Below are positions 48,154 to 61,867 of a stretch of DNA of 64,000 bases, piece by piece (the stretch's first letter is position 1; each line of letters opens with the position of its first letter). Origin of the DNA: Aptenodytes patagonicus (Eukaryota; Chordata; Aves; Sphenisciformes; Spheniscidae); assembly GCF_965638725.1 (NCBI RefSeq), contig NC_134982.1, positions 4,522,126 through 4,586,125 on the forward strand, given 5' to 3'. The notes under the pieces were generated by a model, which was not told the origin of the DNA, made no database searches, and saw nothing but the letters and a program-made list of their open reading frames with translations. The translations under genes and the position numbers were made by a program.

Positions 48154-50122
48154 CAAGATCACTTTGTGAAATTTTTCAGCCAGGATAGAAGAGAATGTTA
48201 AACTCCCATTCACAGCGACAGGTAACTGTGTTGATCATTGTGTGCAATTGTTTTAGAGCTTCTTTCTTCTTCTTGTATCTTACATTTCTGGTCTCCTCTG
48301 CTGATCATCTTTTCTTTCTCATTGTCTGTAATGCTTTCCTTCTAGCTAACGCACGAGCACTGTGTGTACTTCCTCCTACAGTGACCATCTCAGCTTCAGA
48401 TTGGAGTCCTTATTGAAGAAACATGCTCCTTCACACTTCTGCAAGCTTTTCTTGGGCTGAATAGCAAGGAGATTACATAGTTACATTTTCTGAGTTGATT
48501 TTTTGGTTCAAATATCACAGCATAAGATAGAAAAAGGCATTTCTTCTTTGATTTTTATTAAAGACTTTGTAAGAGTATCTGAATGTTGATTCACTGTTGT
48601 GCAGGTCAAGTTAAATACTGTCAGGCATCTGTGATAAGTACTGGCAGGAAATGAAGTTAAAATACAGTGAAGGTACTTTGTGGCTTGGATTATGATACTT
48701 ATTTTAAAATTACGCATCTCAAGATGTCAGATGTCTTAACGTGGCATTTTTGTATGTTGAGAATGTTATTAGGATAGTAAAAGGGCTGGTGTATTCTTTA
48801 AAAAGTTACCAACGTTAACTCTGTCAGTTATGCCAAGCTTAATTTTTCACCTGATACAGTTAGACTGGCAAAATCCTGATGCAGAAAAGATGCCACGTAT
48901 TGCTGGAGTTTATTTTGGCTGCTGAACCGTGGTGTAGTAGGCTGCTGGTGTGTGCCCTTTCATACTGGTATGACTGCGTGCACAGGAGGGTGAGGTTTGC
49001 TGTTTCAGCTGTGCTGGCATAGTTAAATGAACAGAGTTTCCTCGTATAAGTTCTTAGTCTGAAGCACTTGGGCTGTTGTCCAGTGCCTTGTCTTGTCTTG
49101 ATTAGATTACAACATCTTTGATCAAGGATTTGGAGTTTAAAGTGCTAGTTCTATATGAGGCATACTTTCTTTTTTGGGGGGAGAGGGTTTGAATCCAAAT
49201 CTGGACTGGGATTTTGATTTTGTAATGCATGAGCGCACAAAGCTTCTTTTAAAATCCTCTGTGCTGTGCTGAAAGCTGTGAAAGTTGCTCACGCTACAGA
49301 TAAAATGATCAGAAAGGACGTGAAGCACGATGGTCACCATTTCAAAAGTCCCTACTGACCAGCAGTGACCTGGACGGTATGTGAGAGTGTATTTCCTTAG
49401 CTTTACACTAGACTCCAGAGGTCTGATTACTTTAAAAGCAACCCATATCCTTGATAAAGGTGTCAGAGCTCACTTGGGAAATACCAGCCAGGGGTAGGTG
49501 AAGGACCTGTGCTTAAGCTTTATATATGTGTGGTGTTGTGCTTTTGTTCTTAGAGTTATACCGTGTGTTAGTGAGCACCGCCTCGTATCGGCTAGCTGTG
49601 AAATATGCAGCACACTAAGAATGAACTTGTAGATGAAATGGTTTCCTTGATTTAATATGCAAAAGAGATCTTTGTCTTTGCTGTGTTTTGTAAATTTATG
49701 TGCAAAGGGCTTTGATAATGAAGTGCTGTAACGAAAGTGCTATTTAGAGAGCAATGTGACCCTGTGGGTTGGCCATCTTGCTGTGCATTAAGCTTTATGA
49801 TAACAGTAATGACGCTGAAGCTGGTACCTAGAGCCCTTACTCCTTATTCTGCCTGAGTATGGGACTAGTCATGACTTCAGTATTGCTTTGCTGCTGCTAC
49901 TTTGCTAAGGTTACCTTCTTTAGGAAGGCATTTTTCTTTACTATGGTGATTGAAGTGAACAAAAGCAACCGAAAGGAGTCTGATACGTTGCGAGAGATAC
50001 TTCAAAAAAGATGGGAAAGCACTTGAGAAGCATCCATATGTTGGAAAGAAATGGTGCAAATCCCTCTTTTTTATTGCAAAAATCCTTTTGGACTTTTTGG
50101 ACAGACAAAAGGATAAGCAAAA

Positions 50123-50151
50123 CTGTAATTACAGTTAACCTGTAATTACAG
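50123..50151. promoter_or_regulatory. Twin palindromic TAATTA element
   Basis: The 12-bp perfect palindrome CTGTAATTACAG occurs twice, separated by TTAAC. Each contains TAATTA, the core site of many homeodomain proteins. The arrangement in 29 bp suggests a regulatory site 2.5 kb downstream of the ST8SIA5 stop, but no binding or conservation data are available. Confidence 0.4.
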
Positions 50152-53100
50152 GGTCATAGACATTTCCTTTCCTTTGTTTGCTTCATGTAAATGAGCAATG
50201 TAAATTCACCTAGGCTATACTGTAATAAGTGCAGTTTTACTGTGTTTAGATTTTGATCGGTTATAAATCTATAGCTACTATATTTTTTTAATGATTTTAA
50301 AATGTGTGTGCAAGATACTCGCACGTATGCACCAAAGGCCCAGTCTTGCCACATTTATCTGAAAAGAGCTCCCATTCAAGTGGATGGGTATTTTATTTGT
50401 GTAGGGACTGCAGAAACAGGCCCAGACAAGTCTGCGAAGGTGTACATAGGTGTATAGTTAGATATAAGGAGTGATGCAAGCCAGAAAGATACTTAAAGAA
50501 ATATGTATATAATAATCCTTGAGATGAAATGCATGTTGCAACGTGTTTACTTTCTGATTAATTTTTCAGGTGTGGCTCAAAAAAATGATTGAAAAACTAT
50601 GGCATTTGTCAGAAATGCCATATGCAGAAGCTTTCAGATATTTTTTGGCTTCCTTGCCTTGCACTGGACACTGGAAAATGAGATTCCTGCTGCCGTACCG
50701 CAGCATCTGTGGTGCCGAGTGGAAATGGCGTGGTGGCAGCTTGCAGGAGCAGGGTCTGAGGATGGACCCTACCTGCTGCTCTGTTCTCCATGGATAGCAA
50801 ATAAATACTGCCCAGGAGATTTTAGCTATGCGGAGGTCACTACCTGTGCAATGTCACTGTGGTAAGCCAGCATTGACCAACCTGAGCTTCTGCCCGTCCT
50901 GCTTAAACGGACGAAAAGAAGGGCTGTTGCAGAAAGAAGGACCCTCCTTGTTTTCTGCCATCATTCTTTTGTGTATTGCGCATAAGAAAATAACTCTTTT
51001 GACATCAAGAATGTGTCTTGAGTTTGAGGCTATTTTGTTTTCCCTTCTCCCACGTGGTCAAAGCTCCAAATGTCCAATCTTAACCTTCTTTGAACAGTGG
51101 GATACCTGAGTGATAAGAAGTGACTGTCAGGAAGCCGGATGTGTTTGCTGCACACTGTTATGGCAAGTAAAGGGCGTGCATAGCATGTCGTGCTTTCCCA
51201 CAGGAAAGGCTGCAGGCCCCAGAGAAATCCCTTGATACAAAAATCTGATCTGTCCAAGAAGAAACGCTGTCAGCTGTCTGGTACCACATCCTGAGCTCCG
51301 GCTTTAATCCCGGCTCTGTTGCTGAGGATATGAAATCTGAGACAGGGAGAGAGAAAATTATAATATTATGGTTTAATCACCAACTCATATTATTTAGGAG
51401 AATCGCTTAAGAAGTTCCTGAGATCTGCATACACTGGCAATGCAAATTCAGCCGGAAAAACATAACTAGGACTGCTTCTCCTTTATTGTCAGGTCAACAG
51501 AGGAGCTTATGAATCTGCCAGTGCTTTCATCAAAGGGAAGGAAGTATTTAGTTGAAATAGTTTAGCCGCTTGCTTTTGATTTATGAAATCCAACTTTGCT
51601 GTTGGACAGAATGGATTAAATGGTGATAGGGCCATTATAATATTTTAGCATATTTTCTGTGATTGCAACGGAGTTGTCAAAGCCAGCTCATGAATTGCAA
51701 AGGGAGAGCCATGCCATGGCAGCTCCTCCTGCTGCGATCTCGGGGAGGAGATGCACCATAGCGAGTAGGTCCGTGATCGCCTGGAAAAGTGATGTAAAGG
51801 GAATATGGGAGATGATTGCAACCACCACTCTGGTCCAGAGCCTTTACCACTGTGGAGTAACATGGTAGTGATGATAGGTGAAGCTTCACAGCTTGCAAGG
51901 GCCAGGAGTAGCTCCCCTAGTCCCTGACAAAAGCTGCCCCCATGCAGGCTCGACTGATGATAAATTGAAGGTGATGTTCACGCGGGATGGTTAGATGTAG
52001 TAGACAGAAGGAAATCAACTCTAAGAACAGTCCACTCTGGGGGGGTGTCAGTGAATCGGTAGAAATGTTGCTCAGACCTTGAAGGCAAAACCAGTGGTGG
52101 TGCTGCAGCTACGTGGGCGGACTGCCCGTGCTCGGCTTTACATGGCAGGAAGGAGCAATCTCCGGTTTGCCTGTGAGGGAAACCGGGGTGGATAAAACAC
52201 TGAGGCATTGAGCGGGAGGGAATCTGTCCTTTTTAATCTTCTGAGGTCTGGTGGCTTGTTAGCAAAGCTCTGATTGTAGAGAGCATGAGCTTGGGTAGTG
52301 AAAACAGAGAGCTCTGAAATGGTCCTTTCCCCCATCTCGCTTGCGTCCAAGCGTGCAGAGAACTTTGGAGCTTTTACACGTATATGAAGAAGGAAACATA
52401 GCAAAATTCGGCAATCCCTAAGGGCCAAATTCCCTGGGAAATTCTGGAGTGAGCTGAGGGTTTAGGAATAAAGAGTCAGTATTTATGCTTAGGGCCTTTT
52501 CCAAACTCTAGTGAAGTCTGGGGGAAGTTCGGTGTACTTCAGAGCAAGCCTCCAGAAACGGGCCCCGATCATGGGCAGGAAGAGCAGCCTCTTGTTTCTT
52601 ACTCACTTGATTTCAGATACATTTTTTAAAATATTGTAGATACGGTGCAGTAGCAATACTGTGTTTTTAATGGTGTGCATAAAGAATAAGCTTATCTGGA
52701 AGCAGAAGTGTTGTGATGGTTGCTCTCCCTTCCAGATTTTGGCACTTTTCATCTTTTCAAACTCATCTATGCAAAGCATTTCATCGTGGTAGTGTAAATC
52801 GCCATATCAAATCACAAATGAACCCTCTGTACCTAACTGTATGTATGCGAATCGCATGCCTTCAGAAAAGAGGTGTTTTTCTGCTTGCTTTAAAATACCA
52901 GTGTGGAATTCATCAGTGATACGAATGTGTTCAAGGCAGGATTCAGCCCGTTCCCTTTGAAGCCAGCACAACGTTCGCATTTGGCTTCAATAGAAAAAAC
53001 CATCGGGTCCGATGTTTGTAAGTCAAGCCAATAACCTGCATCTCCCAAAAACCCCTCCCAGACTATTATCATTTTATGTCTTATTATCATCCTGTCTAAT

Positions 53101-56100
53101 GTGGGCAAGGCTGCTGGGCATCCCTGTGTTGTCTGCATGGTATTCAAAATCAACAAGCAATTGTACTTAAGTGCTTTTTTAAATAAACTTAAGGGAAATC
53201 CAAATGTACGCTAGGCGTTAGAGTGAGAGAGCTTGAGTCCCAGGCCGTCGGCACCTCCAACGCTCCCTGAAGCCCTGAGCATCTGAGAAACATCAGAACT
53301 GTGGGACTGGGCCATAGTGGGAAACTTAAAGAAAAGCAAATCTGCCTCAGCGCTTCAAGGATTGAAAGCTGTAACTACGTTACCGACATGTCTGACTTTC
53401 CCTTTAGAAGCCATAAATATTCTCAGTGTTTGATCTTTGGGTAAGTTGATGTGTGTTTTTTAACTGTACTAATCCTGTAAAATGTGTTAGCATGTAAAAT
53501 GGTGACAAATTAAGCCAGCAAAATCAGATACTGTCTTGGTTAGTTCTCGAAATTTCTGTTCTACTTGACACTGTCTGATGGACCAAGACACTGAAGTATC
53601 TCCAATGCTCCATAGGGCTTATGAGGACTCTGGTTATTACCTGTTTTAGCAGTGGGGAGCAAGCAGAATTGAATTAATCCCTGTTTGTTAACCTTGTGTT
53701 GGCCAAATGGTACACGCTTACGTGTGACACTAGAGCCTGTGCCCTTAGAGACGAGGAAAACTGCCTGTACCTGCTCCGTCTGGGACAGGACATGGTGAAT
53801 TTTGCTTCATTTCTGGGTCCTCCTTATCGTCAACCATGAAGTCCCTGATCAAACCTCTGCGTTCAGCCCTTGTAAATTGTATTGAACAGCTGCTGCCTGT
53901 TGAATATGTCCCCTGTTTTCACCTGGTGGAAAACAAGTGCTTAGTTTGGAAATACCGGAGCAAAACTGTGCATCTTCACGCCAGGGGAGCTTGGGCTATT
54001 ACGAATATAAAGCTTATTTCATGTTTGTTATTTCTGTAAGGCGGTGACGGTGGGGGTGGAGAAATCCAAGCGGAGTCATGGTAGTTTCACGCTGATGTTC
54101 ATCCCTCGTGTCCATTGACTCACCTTTCTTTTTTCAACCTTCCACCCTGTAATTTTTGATTATTGTTTCTGTAGGTGTATTATGGTTGTAATAGAAAGCC
54201 TATCAATTGATGTAAGCCATAACTAAAACAGTAATCAGGGTATTTTTTTGGTCTGTGTCACTGTGTTTGAAAGATGATTTAATTCTATTGAATAAACCAC
54301 TTTAACAGTTTTATGGGAAAGGCAAGCTTTGGGCCACTTTTTCTGCCTTCAAACTCATTTTGTATTTTCTGCTGTTCTGTGTCTCTGAACAGAGGGAGTT
54401 GGAAGCTCGGCTGATAGAAATTGGTTCACGTAACTAGGGAATACCACTGTAGAATTATACGATGATATAACATCATATATGTATACAGATATGTAAAAGT
54501 ATATATATAGGGCTATATGATGATATAAATTGACAATTTATCGCTGGACGTTCAATGTTACATTCTGGATTGTAGCCTACAATATATATGGGCACAGGAA
54601 GGTAATTTATTACTAGAAGCAGCAATCTGTATGCAGACAAGCTTTGAAAAGCTTCTGCAATCCATGGGTTTTGCCTACTTACACCTTCCCAACAGTCTGT
54701 CTTTTACTGTCCTCGCCTTTTACACAAACTCATCTTCCTCGGGTCTGGTCTCTCTTACGTAGCTGCAGTCTTACAAGCTTACACTTCTGTCAATATTCTC
54801 AGCATCAGGAGAATTAAAACATAAATATAAAAATATTTGTGGGAATACAGAATAGCAGATGAAACAACCATATATTTTTTTAAATTGGGTATTTTCCCGT
54901 GGCATTCTATTGTCCCTAGATTATAAACTGAAATAGAAGTAGGTAATAGAAATAATACGATCCTGATATTAGCATTGGTATAAGGAAAATGTAAATGACT
55001 TTGAAGATGCAGAGCTCTGGTGAATGCTGGAGGAATCAGTTCTCATTCTTGCTACCATTAAAACTGATGGATGTACTTCCTTCCCCCAGCTGCTTGTGAT
55101 TATTGTTAGTGATTATTCAATCAAGAAGAGGAAACATGTGGAGAGGGAAAAATGAATAGACAAATTGACGCTGGATGATATAATTGCTGTCTATCACATT
55201 GCAAATTGCTCAGCTAAGCAAGCAATCAAAGAATGGCTCATTTCCTAAAGACTGCAGCATCCGTCATTTTCCTTCGTGGCGTTTGCAGCCTTTCCTCTGA
55301 GAAAGTCTCGATAAAAAGCCGTAGTGAATTACAGAGATGTTTCACCACAGTCTGTCTCTGACAGTGCCCAGGAGTGGGTACTTAGGGAAAGAGCAGAAGA
55401 AATAGGGAACGTAATAAATGGCCCTTCTGCTGGTATTCCCTCAAATTGGTATTGCCAGTTTGTATTTTTGGCCTCAGCAACGCTGCGTGATACCAAGTGT
55501 CAAGATTTTAGCTCTGCGCTCCCGTGACGAAGTGATTCCTTTTGCTTTTGTGAGCTGCTCCTTTCTCCCAAGGGCACCCAGCAATATGTCTTTGGGTTGT
55601 GGGACCTGCGCGGTGGAGCCAGGGCAGATACTGACCTCCCTTTTTCCACCACAAGCATCACAGGCATCACCTCTTGGAATAAAAGCTTTATGAATATCTA
55701 TTTATCCTTTTTTTCCTTTTTCTTTCCAACCAGCTCTAGAGCTGTGATGAGCACTGCTAAGCAGAATCTACTCCCGGGCGGTGAAGTGCTAGCTGTCAGG
55801 TAATTTTTATCACTTAGTTGTTTTCTTGCTCTAAGGCTTCAGTCATCTCTAAGACCTCCCAGTGGATCTGGATAGAGGAATAAACCATTTAAATCCATAA
55901 AGGAGCTATTGTCCATCACAGAGAGGGAAAATATTCCATTAAGTGCGTATAACTGCTGCCACGGGCACCTTTTCAGGTGGAGAAAACGCCCTGGTTACAA
56001 GGATGTCAATGCCAAAGCTTCCTACGTGTAGAAACTCAGACCCCACTAATTTTTTTCTACACTTGAGAACTATTGATTTAGCAAGTTCAGGTCTTAACCA

Positions 56101-59100
56101 GGAGTTGGGAGCATGAGTATTTTGTTGAAGGTGGGATGTAGAAAATAGATGGCTATGTAGACCTCAGAGACAATAACACAGACCACAAATCCTACCACTG
56201 AATCAACAGAAATGCTACAGGAGGGTGTCTCACTAGGTGTTTGATAGCAACTGTGGTAGCCCTAAGTAGACGTCTGTAGGTAGAAAGGCAGAGATGCAAA
56301 ACAGAACTCTGAAATATTTAACAAAATAATCCTTTTCTTGCTCTGCTTTTGAACGAGTGATGTACACGTCCCCCAGTACACTCATTATTCTTATCACCTA
56401 AGCCTACAGTGTTACCCAGTACACCGGCACTGTCTTAATTTCTCTTGGAGGTGTCGGATATCGTTTCACAAACCTGCAAAACCAGTGGGCAGTTATTTCA
56501 GCTCGTCATCGCCGGCTTTGTTTTGCATTTCATTACAACTCGTGGAGGTGAAATCGGAGGTCCAGAACACCTCGCCTGCTCTTTTCTGCCCAAAGCTGTA
56601 GAAAAACACCGTGGCACTAATGTCCTCCCTCCCTGCTGACAGCATCCCTCCAGGTGCTCACCCCTCTCTGCCTGCATCCTCCAGCGCCTTGGGGCCGATG
56701 GGGATGCCCGCTCCATCCCTTGCCTGCAACCCCTCTTCCCCTGGCAGCACCTGGCAGGGACTTGTCAGAAAGACAACGAGGGCTTGGCGGTGGAAAAGGT
56801 TTCTTGGGGAGCCACCGAATTCTCTGTCACTGGTGGGTCAGAAATCAGGTTGTACGGAGGTCCTTGCTGTTGGGGTGGCTGGTCCTGCAGGGGAAGGACA
56901 AGGGGCTCTTGGACCCTGTCCATCCCGGTTCCTGTGATTCGGTGCTGCCTTTTGAGACCTCGGGACATGCTGATATATGAAGGGTCTCTCAGACGCAAGG
57001 TTTGCTGCCAGGCCAGGTTTAACCGGCCTGATAGAGAACGATAAAATTCACCAACAAAAATAAGCTTTCTCTGGGCTTCTGTGCACCTTTGGAGAGAAAA
57101 AAGGACTTAAATCCACTGTTTCCCTTTCACAGGACATCTTTTGTTTATTTTTGCAAGGAATAGATCTTGTCAGCTGTACTAACAGCCAGGGCTGTCACAC
57201 TGTCAGTTTTAGCAGTCCTGCCTTGCTGGACTTAGAGCCAGTTTTTGGAAAACAAAGTTCATCCTTTTCCCAGACAAGGTGAATGAAATACCGTCGAGGC
57301 ATCTGAGCTGATGCCTGGAGCTTCATGGGAGCGTTTTCGTCTCATTGCCTGTTTGCTTAGCGGCACTTGACGAAACTGCAGGCTGCAGTCAGGTCAGGCA
57401 GGCAAATGCCTTTCAGGCAGTGGAAGTTAATCTTGGTAACATCTGTGTTTCTAGGCACGTTATTTCCCTTGAGAAGTGCTGAGGCACTGAGGGAGTCTGA
57501 TAATTTTGCAAATAATTTGCAATCTTTGCTGCTCAGTGCAAGTGACATCAGGCAATAAAATAAAATACTTGAGTCCCCAATGCCGTGCTCTTTGGATGTT
57601 TCCGTGAGCATGTGGAGAGGATGATAAATATGGAATATGTGTCCCTTTCCCTTGAAAAGATTAAAGTCAAAAAAGCATTTTTGACTTCCCGTATAGGTGT
57701 TTCATGAAGTACCTTGTACTGAGAATGTTTTTTTTTGTTGTTTCAGAAGTGTCTCCTCAATCATGTCTTTAATAAATCTCTCAGAAACTTTGCTTCACAT
57801 GGCAACATTTGGGAAAGGTTATGCAACAGTGATGGATTTCAGTATCGCACTACGTGGAAAACTGATTGAGTAGGCTCTTTGAAAGATGGTGAGAATGAAA
57901 ATTAACCACCATCAGATATTTCTCTTTTTCCTTTACGGAGTGTCAGTTTCTTACACAGAACTGGTGCTATCCTAGCAACCAGAGGAGATGGTCTCCTTTT
58001 CCCCTCCAGTTCTGATGGTCCAAGTATCCCGTAGATAAAACTGGTTAAGTCAACATATTTTGGAGAAAGGATAGCCATGTCTCTGGAGCAGCGAGGGAAT
58101 TTGGCTGAGTATCCTTCTCTGTTTACTTGACATGCCCATTTTATGACCGGCTCGCCTCCACTGAAGGTCCCATGGGTGGTGGGACCCAGATTTGCCACCT
58201 TTGGGAGGAGACCCCCGGGGATGATGGTGGCTTTTTCCCCCCGTCAACCCCATGTGTGTGGACCCCCCCATAACCAAGTGGTTCGACATGTGCATTGCCT
58301 CTCTCCTGCTGAGATTTAGGGTGGGTGACATGTTCAGCCACAACCCCGGGAAGGGAATATCATAGTGTGGTGCAAGCTACTTTGTCCACCACCTCCCTTC
58401 CCTTGCTGAAGCGGGATGATTCTCACTGTTCCTCCTGCCTTTTTCTGGGAATCTTGTTTGCTTTCTCTACAAGGTAATATGGAAGTGGTGAGGAGTCCCT
58501 CCTTGTTCTGCGAGACCACATAACTCTAGAAAAACTTCGGTCCACAGCAATCTTCAGGCTGCTGTTTATGGCCTGGGGGATCTCTCTGCTTCTTTTTTTT
58601 CCCACCAGCTGAAGGGAGGCAGGAGGATGCTGCAGAGCCTCCACACATCACTCTGCGCCACTCTCAGGCCAGCCCCAGAACCAGACTTGGTCTGACCTTC
58701 TGCCTTGCTGCCTGCCACTGAGAAAGCTTAAACGCCAATCTCGCTGGGCACCTTTGCAACCTACCCCAGGAGGTTCCTGGTCTTGCTCGAGCCGCCTTCT
58801 TTTCTAATGAAGGTGCATTTTTCGAATGCATTTCTTTTTCTCCTTAACACTCTCAGTTTTATGGCTCTTTAGTCTCTCTTGCCTTGCAACCATATACAAT
58901 GACTTGTATGTAGCAATACAGGTGTTGGGATTAGATGGATTTCCCTGGATTTTCCATGCTCGTGGGAGCAGGGAAGCCCCGCTGTCCTCCCGTTGCTTCA
59001 GGGGCAGCTGCAGCAGCAGTACATAAGCCAGTCCTATATTTGTTGGTGAATATAAGGGTTGAGAGTTGTCCCCTTGCACGCTGGGGACACGTAGGCGGCA

Positions 59101-60758
59101 GAGGTACAAGCCACCCTCCAGGTGCCTCTCCAGCTCACCCAGGAACAAACACTCTTTGTTTCCCCAAACCACTCATTTCTCCTAGAGCTATATGCTAATT
59201 TGTCATTCTTCTTTATTATAAACCCTTAGGGATAAAGAAGGACAAGCGTAATGACTAGCTCATCTCTAGTAGCTGCTTTAGTTGGAGGTTTGGAGTTGTT
59301 TCATCTCAAATCACAGACCTGTTAACACTGGCAGGAAAACACCTTTTGCCTTTCAGTATTTCTTCATCCACTGTTACAGACAAACTATCCGGTTCTGTTT
59401 ATATGATTGTATCTGATCAGTGTGCTACCTCACTCATCTGAATAAAGAATAATTAGTAAAAATCAATGTATGCAATATTCTACAGAGAGCAGGCCTTGTC
59501 TCTGTCTGCACAGGCCTCTTATTCTATAAAAAAACCCCAAAACCTGCTGGCATCACTTTATTTAGCCTGCTAGCAGAATTAAATGTTTACACATCACCAC
59601 AGGAGCAACCATGTGTGTCCACAAGCTGAAAACATCTAAAACACATCCAGAATAGTTTTGTGAGCAGTGGAGCTGAGGAAAATTGTCTTCTTCTGGATTT
59701 ATGGATCAAGGTGGGCAGGTTATTTTGTTTAAATGAGTGCAGCAGTGGGTTTATCCCATATTAGATCTTGTAGGACTGACCCAGCAGAGAGATGTTACGA
59801 ATGCTTACATGAACAGAAGAGATTAAATCAGTTTTTCTGCCATATTAGACACCAGAGACCCCCCTCCTTGGTTGGGATTTCTCCCCTTTGCAAGTTCTCC
59901 AGTATAATGAAAGCACAAGCATGCGTGCACTATCCACAATAGCTCTTTATTTCCCTAAAATGTTCCATAAACTACCTAGGAAGAGACTGTCTCTGTAAGC
60001 ACTGACTCGCTCTCAGCCTTGATTGACATTTAGCACAGGAGTTGGAAGGCAGGAGGGAGGGGCTGGCAGACGGGCACAGGCAGGAGGCTTACACAAACCT
60101 TTCTATAAGAAATCACGTCAACAGGCAGTATTGACCCCAAAATATTAAGGACTTGCCCGATAACTGCTCTGCTACCTTAACATTTTTTTATCCCAGTGAA
60201 CATGCAGACACTTTGCCAGGCTGATGCTAAACTGTTTGTCACAGAGAAGAGGCCGATAAGACACATACAAATGTAACTCGATGATTCGGTTGGAAAAGTA
60301 GCAAGCATTTGCGTCTTTATAAGCTCTTATTATTAAAGTTTCTGGGTGCTCAGCAGCTCACCAGGTGCCTCCTTATCCTAGCTAATATTATTTTGATTAA
60401 AAATATTTTGATTTAAAAAATTATTGTTTTCTGCTGCATAATTTTATACCAGGGTTATGGCTATTTAAAGGGGCTTGCTACGAAGGACAGGTATTTGTTG
60501 AAGTCTCCCAGTAATCCAACCATAAATCACAGAGGCTTAGATGGGTCTGGTTGGGTTTTTAGCCTTGACCGTCTCTTTTTAAGCCCAATCACACTCTTTG
60601 CACAAGAAGACTGAATGTGGCTCATCTCAGAGGGTTAAGTTTCACCATTTTTGAGTGACAAAGGAGATCTCTGCCAAGTAGCAAATGGCTTTGTCCAAAG
60701 CTGAGGTCAAGGTCTTGCTTGTTCACCATTTGAGACACAGTCCCAACATGGTAAGACC

Positions 60759-60763
60759 CTGAC
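60759..60763. repeat. Left target-site duplication of the minus-strand LTR
   Basis: CTGAC, repeated exactly at 61359-61363 on the other side of the LTR. Confidence 0.85.
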
Positions 60764-60905
60764 TGTTGTGGTTTAACCCGGCAGGCAGCTAGACACCACA
60801 CCGCCGTTCGCGCACAAGTGGGATGGGGGAGAGAATTGGAAAAAAAAAAAGTAAGATTCGTGGGTTGAGATGAACACAGTTTAATAGGACAGAAAAGGAA
60901 GGGAA

Positions 60906-60956
<51 letters not shown>

Positions 60957-61358
60957 TATTATTATTATTATTATTATAAAAGAATATACAAAATAAGTTA
61001 TGCACAATTGAATTGCTCACCAACCACTGACCGATGCCCAGCCCGTCCCCGAGCAGCGATCGCTGCCCCCCGGGCAACTCCCCCCAGTTTCTATACTGAG
61101 CATGACGTCCCATGGTATGGAATGTCCCTCTGGCCAGTTGGGATCAGCTGTCCCGGCTGTGCCCCCTCCCAGCTTCTTGTGCACCTCGTCGCTGGCAGAG
61201 CATGGGAAGGTGAAAAGTCCTTGACATAGTGTAAGCACTGCTCAGCAACAACTAAAACATCAGTGTGTTATCGCATTATTCTCATGCTAAATCCAAAACA
61301 CAGCACTGTACCAGCTACTAGGAAGAAAATTAACTCTATCCCAGCCAAAACCAGGACA
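60764..61358 (-). mobile_element. Complete solo LTR of an avian endogenous retrovirus
   Basis: On the minus strand this 595-bp unit begins TGTCCTGGTTTTGGCTGG and ends GGTTTAACC...ACAACA, with the TG...CA pattern. CTGAC duplications on both sides are exact. It shares long blocks with the LTR at 1-484 (GGGACAGCTGA, GACGTCATGCTCAG, TTAAACTGTG...ATCTCAACCCA, TTCTCTCCCCCATCCCAC). A TATTAAA motif on the minus strand may be its polyadenylation signal. The middle carries a long trinucleotide run. No retroviral genes remain. I recall the family as a common bird LTR but cannot assign a database name. Confidence 0.9.
60906..60978. repeat. (AAT)n followed by (ATT)n microsatellite within the LTR
   Basis: About 17 AAT units pass directly into about 7 ATT units, making an inverted repeat able to form a hairpin. 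It sits inside the minus-strand LTR. The poly-Tyr or poly-Ile frames read through it are artefacts. Confidence 0.95.
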
Positions 61359-61363
61359 CTGAC
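61359..61363. repeat. Right target-site duplication of the minus-strand LTR
   Basis: CTGAC, identical to 60759-60763. Confidence 0.85.
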
Positions 61364-61741
61364 AAATGAAAAGGTGAGAACTTGTCTCTTTGGCCATTGA
61401 TCTCCAACAGCATGAGTGGCATTAATGAACTTAGCTGTATATTATTCAAATTCTCAGTTTATAGATGGAAAAACAGAGATGGAGAAAAGTTGAGTCTGCA
61501 CCTCCCGCAAATATAAAGCAACAATACTTAGCGTGAAACTAATTTCTCCTGATTTTAGGCATCTCCAGTGTAGAGCCTACAGGTGAGCTCCTTGCCAGGG
61601 CTCTGTTTGTAGAAACATGCACCAAATTTACCAGCTTAGGCCAGGTATTAGTTTCGTTCCTCCCAAATGGCGTCAGACTGATAGCAGTTTTCCTGAGCGT
61701 GCCTCATCCTGCCTTTCCTCTCCCTCCTCTGCATCACCCAG

Positions 61742-61792
61742 GAAGGACTAGAGCTAAATGGAGATGCCATCCTGCGCCTGCCCAATGCCAAG
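61742..61792 (+). other. Unassigned exon-like segment (51 nt)
   Basis: A pyrimidine-rich tract and CACCCAG precede an open 17-codon stretch (EGLELNGDAILRLPNAK) ending AAG|GTTAGG. Both ends are phase 0 and the composition is gene-like. I do not recognise the peptide, and no neighbouring exons were found. It may be a chance match or a small exon of a downstream gene. Confidence 0.25.
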
Positions 61793-61847
61793 GTTAGGTT
61801 TTGTTTTCTCCGAAAGATGAACTCATGTCCTTAAAGAGATCTATTTG

Positions 61848-61867
61848 AAAAAAAAAAAAAAAAAAAA
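61848..61867. repeat. Poly(A) run of 20
   Basis: Uninterrupted A run with no recognisable retrotransposon body upstream of it. Confidence 0.9.

Larger units (their letters stand above)
47583..60758. other. Presumed ST8SIA5 3' UTR and intergenic DNA
   Basis: No coding exon can be supported in these 13 kb on either strand. The proximal part should be 3' UTR of unknown length. A GC-richer patch lies at about 56540-56960 and another at 58140-58290, without recognisable gene content. A paired palindrome at 50123 is the only structured element that stood out. In mammals I recall LOXHD1 lying next on this side, but I could not find its start here. Confidence 0.5.

Noticed and set aside
56540..56960. 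GC-rich patch as a CpG island or first exon of a downstream gene
   Set aside because: Overlapping frames are short and dissimilar to any gene I know. No start, splice or promoter pattern was found.
60622..61113. Frames with long poly-Tyr, poly-Asn or poly-Ile runs
   Set aside because: They read through the AAT/ATT microsatellite inside the minus-strand LTR.
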